Shown piece by piece: positions 6,497 to 8,074 of a DNA stretch of 8,074 bases. The notes beneath the pieces are model-generated. The model saw nothing but the letters and a program-made list of their open reading frames with translations. It had not been told where the DNA came from and made no database searches. The number at the start of each line of letters is the position of its first letter. Position 1 is the first letter of the stretch. The stretch spans positions 1 to 8,074 of the forward strand of contig JAFZOA010000066.1 of assembly GCA_017550775.1 (NCBI GenBank), read 5' to 3'. Source of the stretch: Ruminiclostridium sp. (GTDB lineage Bacteria; Bacillota_A; Clostridia; Oscillospirales; Ruminococcaceae). Position numbers and translations under genes: made by a program.

Positions 6497-6661
6497 TTAT
6501 TTCTGTTTTCCTGTGCAGTTTACCTTGAAACGCTCGGAAAGCAGTTCCGCGTGTCTTTCGGATATTTTATCCTCGTGCAGCAGTTTTTCTATGTATTGCA
6601 AGCAGAGCATATTTATTAACTCGATTCTGATATCGTCAAGCGCGTATATGTCAGTTCTCAT
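6497..6661 (-). CDS. 54-aa small protein leading the recombinase operon (SHOCT-like helical pattern)
   Basis: The start is set at ATG 6661, with GGAG 6 nt upstream; a longer frame to 6727 would run through the terminator hairpin and has no ribosome binding site. The protein begins MRTDIYALDD and contains IELINMLCLQYIEKLLHEDKISERHAELLSERF. The 'LL-x-x-x-x-IS-x-x-x-x-x-LL' pattern resembles the SHOCT-type helical hairpin often seen in small bacterial proteins. It has no membrane segment. It lies 83 bp upstream of the first serine recombinase and just after an intrinsic terminator. A role as regulator or directionality partner of the recombinases is inference from position only. Confidence 0.75.
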   Translation of the reverse strand: MRTDIYALDDIRIELINMLCLQYIEKLLHEDKISERHAELLSERFKVNCTGKQK

Positions 6662-6672
6662 GGTTTTCTCCG

Positions 6673-6717
6673 AAAATAAAATGACCGCCGACCTATATGG
6701 ATAACAGATCGGCGGTC
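6673..6717 (-). terminator. Intrinsic terminator abutting the recombinase-operon Shine-Dalgarno (putative attenuator)
   Basis: A perfect 9-bp GC-rich stem (6683-6691 GACCGCCGA, 6709-6717 TCGGCGGTC) is followed on the minus strand by ATTTTATTTT (6682-6673). The T tract touches the Shine-Dalgarno of the 54-aa gene (6668-6671). Only about 11 nt separate stem and SD, so a promoter cannot fit between them. Transcripts for the operon must therefore read through this terminator, unless an unusual promoter is hidden inside the hairpin. Confidence 0.78.
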
Positions 6718-6726
6718 TGTATATCA

Positions 6727-6757
6727 ATAGCGTAACAGCATAGCACCGTTACGCTAT
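6727..6757. promoter_or_regulatory. 10-bp hairpin upstream of the attenuator
   Basis: Arms ATAGCGTAAC (6727-6736) and GTTACGCTAT (6748-6757) are perfectly complementary around an 11-nt loop. On the minus strand no T tract follows. The stop codon of the last leader mini-ORF (TAA, 6751-6749) lies inside its first arm, so a ribosome terminating there would open the hairpin. Confidence 0.6.
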
Positions 6758-6859
6758 ATTGCCTGTAAGTTGTTCCGGCATATTTGTCCCCGACACCCCT
6801 GCCAGCGCACTATGCGGTGCTTCCGGGAATATATCGGGCTGCCGCCGGCGCGGCATCAT
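6749..6859 (-). CDS. Possible 36-aa leader peptide, last of the mini-ORF chain
   Basis: The frame begins MMPRRRQPDIFPEAPHS and ends MPEQLTGNIA at TAA 6751-6749. The first ATG (6859) has GGGGGTGAG about 8 nt upstream. It overlaps the previous mini-ORF stop by 4 nt (ATGA), and its stop falls in the arm of the hairpin at 6727-6757. It has an arginine cluster and several prolines near the start, residues known to slow ribosomes. The peptide is not recognised. Translation is plausible but unproven; it may matter only as a cis-acting leader. Confidence 0.3.
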   Translation of the reverse strand: MMPRRRQPDIFPEAPHSALAGVSGTNMPEQLTGNIA

Positions 6860-7095
6860 GGGACTCTCACCCCCGCATGGTTCTCATGTGGCTGCCCTCA
6901 TTGCTTGAGCCTGTGACTGGACAGAAGTATCATTGTACCCTCTTGCTTTTCATCGCACGAAACACCGGCTGCCAACCGCTGCCCGGGATCTTACTCTGCG
7001 ACTTCTTCATTAACGGACGGATCTGAATTGTCGAGCTGTACGCTCATGGCAAAAGCTGCCTCGCTTATCCTCGCTTGTAATGCCGAACATCGCAT
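6749..7095 (-). other. Leader with a staircase of overlapping mini-ORFs (no conventional gene)
   Basis: Read on the minus strand: 34 aa (7095-6991, ending SVNEEVAE); 26 aa (7010-6930, starting MKKSQSKIPG); 11 aa (6933-6898); 5 aa (6901-6884); 6 aa (6887-6867); 4 aa from GTG (6870-6856); 36 aa (6859-6749). From the second ORF on, each stop overlaps the next start in an RTGA motif, five junctions in a row, each moving the frame by one in the same direction. SD-like stretches precede several starts (AGAGGG before 6933, GAGGG before 6887, GGGGGTGAG before 6859). The area is GC-richer than its surroundings and has no long minus-strand frame. It lies between the boxA motif and the attenuator. Confidence 0.45.
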
Positions 7096-7152
7096 TCATT
7101 TCCCGCTCTGCTACGCCCGCAGGCGCAAAAGGGAATGTACCCGATATACTGC

Positions 7153-7172
7153 TATTCAATTTTCAAAGAACA
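7153..7172 (-). promoter_or_regulatory. rrn-like boxA antitermination motif
   Basis: On the minus strand TGTTCTTTGAAAATTGAATA matches the boxA-containing motif found in leaders and spacers of Gram-positive rRNA operons (TGTTCTTTGAAAAC-type). NusB/S10 bind it there to make RNA polymerase resist termination. No rRNA gene is present here. It stands about 435 bp upstream of the terminator in front of the recombinase operon, in the correct orientation to act on it. The sequence match is seen; the function is inferred. Confidence 0.6.
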
Positions 7173-7253
7173 GGTGAGGGTCGAAATATTTTACCCTTCA
7201 TAATATTAGGAACGCTGGAGGGGTGTTTCACAAAAGAAATACTCATAAAAATT

Positions 7254-7691
7254 TCACTTTCTTAAAGATTTGTTCATTTTTGCTAAAATCATTTTCTTTT
7301 TATAACTTATATCTTGTTGAGTTTTTTGTAATTCCCTTGCGACATCTTCTTCGGATTTTCCGTTATAATACAAAGCCTCAATTATGTACCTGTCTTCAAA
7401 TGTCAGTTGATCAAGAGCCTGTTCAACCATTACGGCAGTATCAATGGCGTCCATACTGAAGCTTGTATCCTCAAACTCAAATCCAAGTTCTGTAAGACGG
7501 TCAATAGAATCCACTCGACTTTGAACAAACGTAACCTTTTCATGTTCTAAATCAACTTCAATTCTGCTGACATTCCATTTTCTGCGAAGTCTTTCTTCAC
7601 TTTCCGGTGCGGTATTATAGAGTTCGTAAACCTCTTTTGTCACCTCAACCATTGTTCCGTTGCATACCACTGTGAACTTTTTCTCGCTCAT
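7254..7691 (-). CDS. Small sigma-70 region-4-type regulator
   Basis: This 145-aa protein starts at ATG 7691, with AAAGGA 8 nt upstream. The C-terminal part (about 85-143) is a sigma region-4-like domain: MVEQALDQLTFEDRYIIEAL, a linker, then a helix-turn-helix at about 112-136 (KSEEDVARELQKTQQDISYK) and a basic end. This half would contact the -35 DNA element or RNA polymerase. The N-terminal 80 residues are mixed beta/alpha with an acidic patch and lack a recognisable region 2, so it may act as a sigma-like activator rather than a complete sigma factor. Similar small proteins occur in Tn916-like and clostridial ICEs upstream of integration genes. It lies on the same strand about 590 bp before the recombinase operon, so control of that operon is likely. 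Confidence 0.85.
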   Translation of the reverse strand: MSEKKFTVVCNGTMVEVTKEVYELYNTAPESEERLRRKWNVSRIEVDLEHEKVTFVQSRVDSIDRLTELGFEFEDTSFSMDAIDTAVMVEQALDQLTFEDRYIIEALYYNGKSEEDVARELQKTQQDISYKKKMILAKMNKSLRK

Positions 7692-7697
7692 ATTTAC

Positions 7698-7715
7698 CGT
7701 CCTTTCGGGCGGACG
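7698..7715 (-). promoter_or_regulatory. Short hairpin masking the sigma-gene ribosome binding site
   Basis: Arms CGTCC (7698-7702) and GGACG (7711-7715) enclose the Shine-Dalgarno AAAGGA (7700-7705 on the minus strand), half of it in the stem. This could lower translation of the regulator. The stem is only 5 bp and its effect is uncertain. Confidence 0.3.
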
Positions 7716-7775
7716 CTCCGGTCAGGCGGATGCTCGGGAACACAGTCTGCAAGGCACACGGCGACAAACGCAAAA

Positions 7776-7868
7776 CGGATGCACAAACAGTGATGTTCCG
7801 GTGACAGGGCAGATTCCCAAGACGGGAATCTGCCTTATCATCTGAACATCCGCTGCCGTATGCATCCG
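7776..7868. repeat. Large nested inverted repeat in the leader of the sigma-like gene
   Basis: The core is a perfect 11-bp stem (7808-7818 GGCAGATTCCC, 7824-7834 GGGAATCTGCC) with a 5-nt loop. Outside it, GATGTTC (7792-7798) pairs with GAACATC (7844-7850), CAG (7788-7790) with CTG (7853-7855), and CGGATGCA (7776-7783) with TGCATCCG (7861-7868). The whole can fold as a branched 93-nt structure. There is no T tract on either strand, so it is not a standard terminator. A regulatory RNA leader or a DNA-level site such as an origin of transfer are possible. Confidence 0.65.
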
Positions 7869-7932
7869 ACATAAGATATTATTTTCTTCGGTTCGGATCA
7901 CCGGTTCGCTTCGGTATCCTTCCGACAAGTAC

Positions 7933-7961
7933 ATAATATCATACAAAATGGCGTGTGTATA
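7933..7961 (-). promoter_or_regulatory. Probable promoter of the sigma-like gene
   Basis: On the minus strand -35 TATACA (7961-7956), a 17-bp spacer and -10 TATTAT (7938-7933) match consensus at 4 of 6 and 5 of 6 positions. Transcription would start near 7926, leaving a leader of about 235 nt that carries the nested inverted repeat. The phased repeats end 12 bp upstream of the -35 box. Confidence 0.5.
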
Positions 7962-7973
7962 TGCCGCCGTGAC

Positions 7974-8045
7974 AGAGCCATCTGCACGGGCTTTCAGAGC
8001 CATCTTGCCGGTCGCAGAGAGCCACTTCGCCGCACCGTAGAGCCA
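7974..8045. repeat. Four phased AGAGCCA repeats, 21-22 bp period
   Basis: AGAGCCA occurs at 7974-7980, 7996-8002, 8018-8024 and 8039-8045, steps of 22, 22 and 21 bp. On the minus strand the units read RRTGGCTCT followed by a less conserved GC-rich half. A degenerate fifth unit may continue towards 8067. The period is two DNA turns and not a multiple of three, so a peptide repeat does not explain it. They stand just upstream of the promoter at 7933-7961, as activator or repressor sites would. Iterons of an origin are the alternative. Confidence 0.7.
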
Positions 8046-8074
8046 CTGGCACGGTGCTTTTTCCAACTGTCGCC

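Noticed and set aside
6780..6960. Group II intron or other large ribozyme on the minus strand
   Set aside because: GTGCG near 6957 and a GGGTGAGAGTCCC-like stretch recall group II intron domain I, but no reverse transcriptase/maturase, no domain V hairpin and no 3' end are visible in the window.
6784..7026. 80-aa plus-strand ORF over the leader
   Set aside because: It has no ribosome binding site and a non-ATG start, and it is antisense to the mini-ORF chain; the open frame probably results from the high GC of this stretch.
7030..7062. 12-bp match (GCGTACAGCTCG on the minus strand) and an inverted GCTGCCTCG shared with the double-hairpin repeats at 293-455
   Set aside because: The match is too short, and the hairpin arms are absent here; chance is likely.
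7722..8066. 114-aa minus-strand ORF upstream of the sigma-like gene
   Set aside because: It starts at TTG, runs through the phased repeats, the promoter and the nested inverted repeat, and ends in a Cys/Arg-rich tail unlike a real protein.
1..8074. CRISPR array, tRNA or rRNA genes
   Set aside because: No regular repeat-spacer array, no tRNA cloverleaf with TTCRANNC arm and no rRNA sequence was found. The boxA-like motif alone does not indicate an rrn operon.

Overview
The window looks like one end of an integrated mobile element, probably an integrative and conjugative element (ICE), in a gut-type Clostridia genome (Ruminococcus/Oscillospiraceae-like). This rests on AGGAGG-type ribosome binding sites, moderate GC, an rrn-style boxA motif of Gram-positive type, clostridial large serine recombinases and a small ICE-type sigma factor. 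The genus is inference from style, not a database match. Almost all of the real genes are on the minus strand.

Right part, read on the minus strand from 8074 towards 2477. First come four 'AGAGCCA' motifs spaced 21-22 bp apart (7974-8045), then a plausible promoter (7933-7961) and a leader with a large nested inverted repeat (7776-7868). A 145-aa sigma-70 region-4-type regulator follows (7254-7691). Next is a 592-base stretch (6662-7253) with no conventional gene. It holds an rrn-like boxA motif, a run of mini-ORFs joined by five consecutive 4-nt start/stop overlaps, a 10-bp hairpin, and an intrinsic terminator lying directly on the Shine-Dalgarno of the next gene. Then comes a four-gene operon: a 54-aa small protein, a 505-aa large serine recombinase, a 258-aa recombinase paralogue with no catalytic domain and no zinc ribbon, and a 543-aa large serine recombinase. 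The simplest reading is a regulatory cascade (regulator sites, sigma factor, conditionally terminated leader, recombinases) that controls integration and excision.

Middle part (1236-2476). A lone AT-rich 345-aa gene of unknown function is driven by a perfect consensus promoter (TTGACA, 17 bp, TATAAT). A 22-bp tandem repeat and an inverted repeat lie just upstream, against the end of the recombinase operon. The gene could be cargo or flanking DNA; the element boundary cannot be fixed from this window.

Left part (1-1235). This is debris and intergenic sequence: the C-terminal end of a plus-strand gene with its terminator, two copies of a roughly 64-bp double-hairpin repeat that act as minus-strand terminators, a minus-strand gene fragment cut at its 5' side, and the 3' end of an IS3-family transposase with its apparent right end. 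Two terminators of the 345-aa gene close the region. No rRNA, tRNA or CRISPR array was seen.
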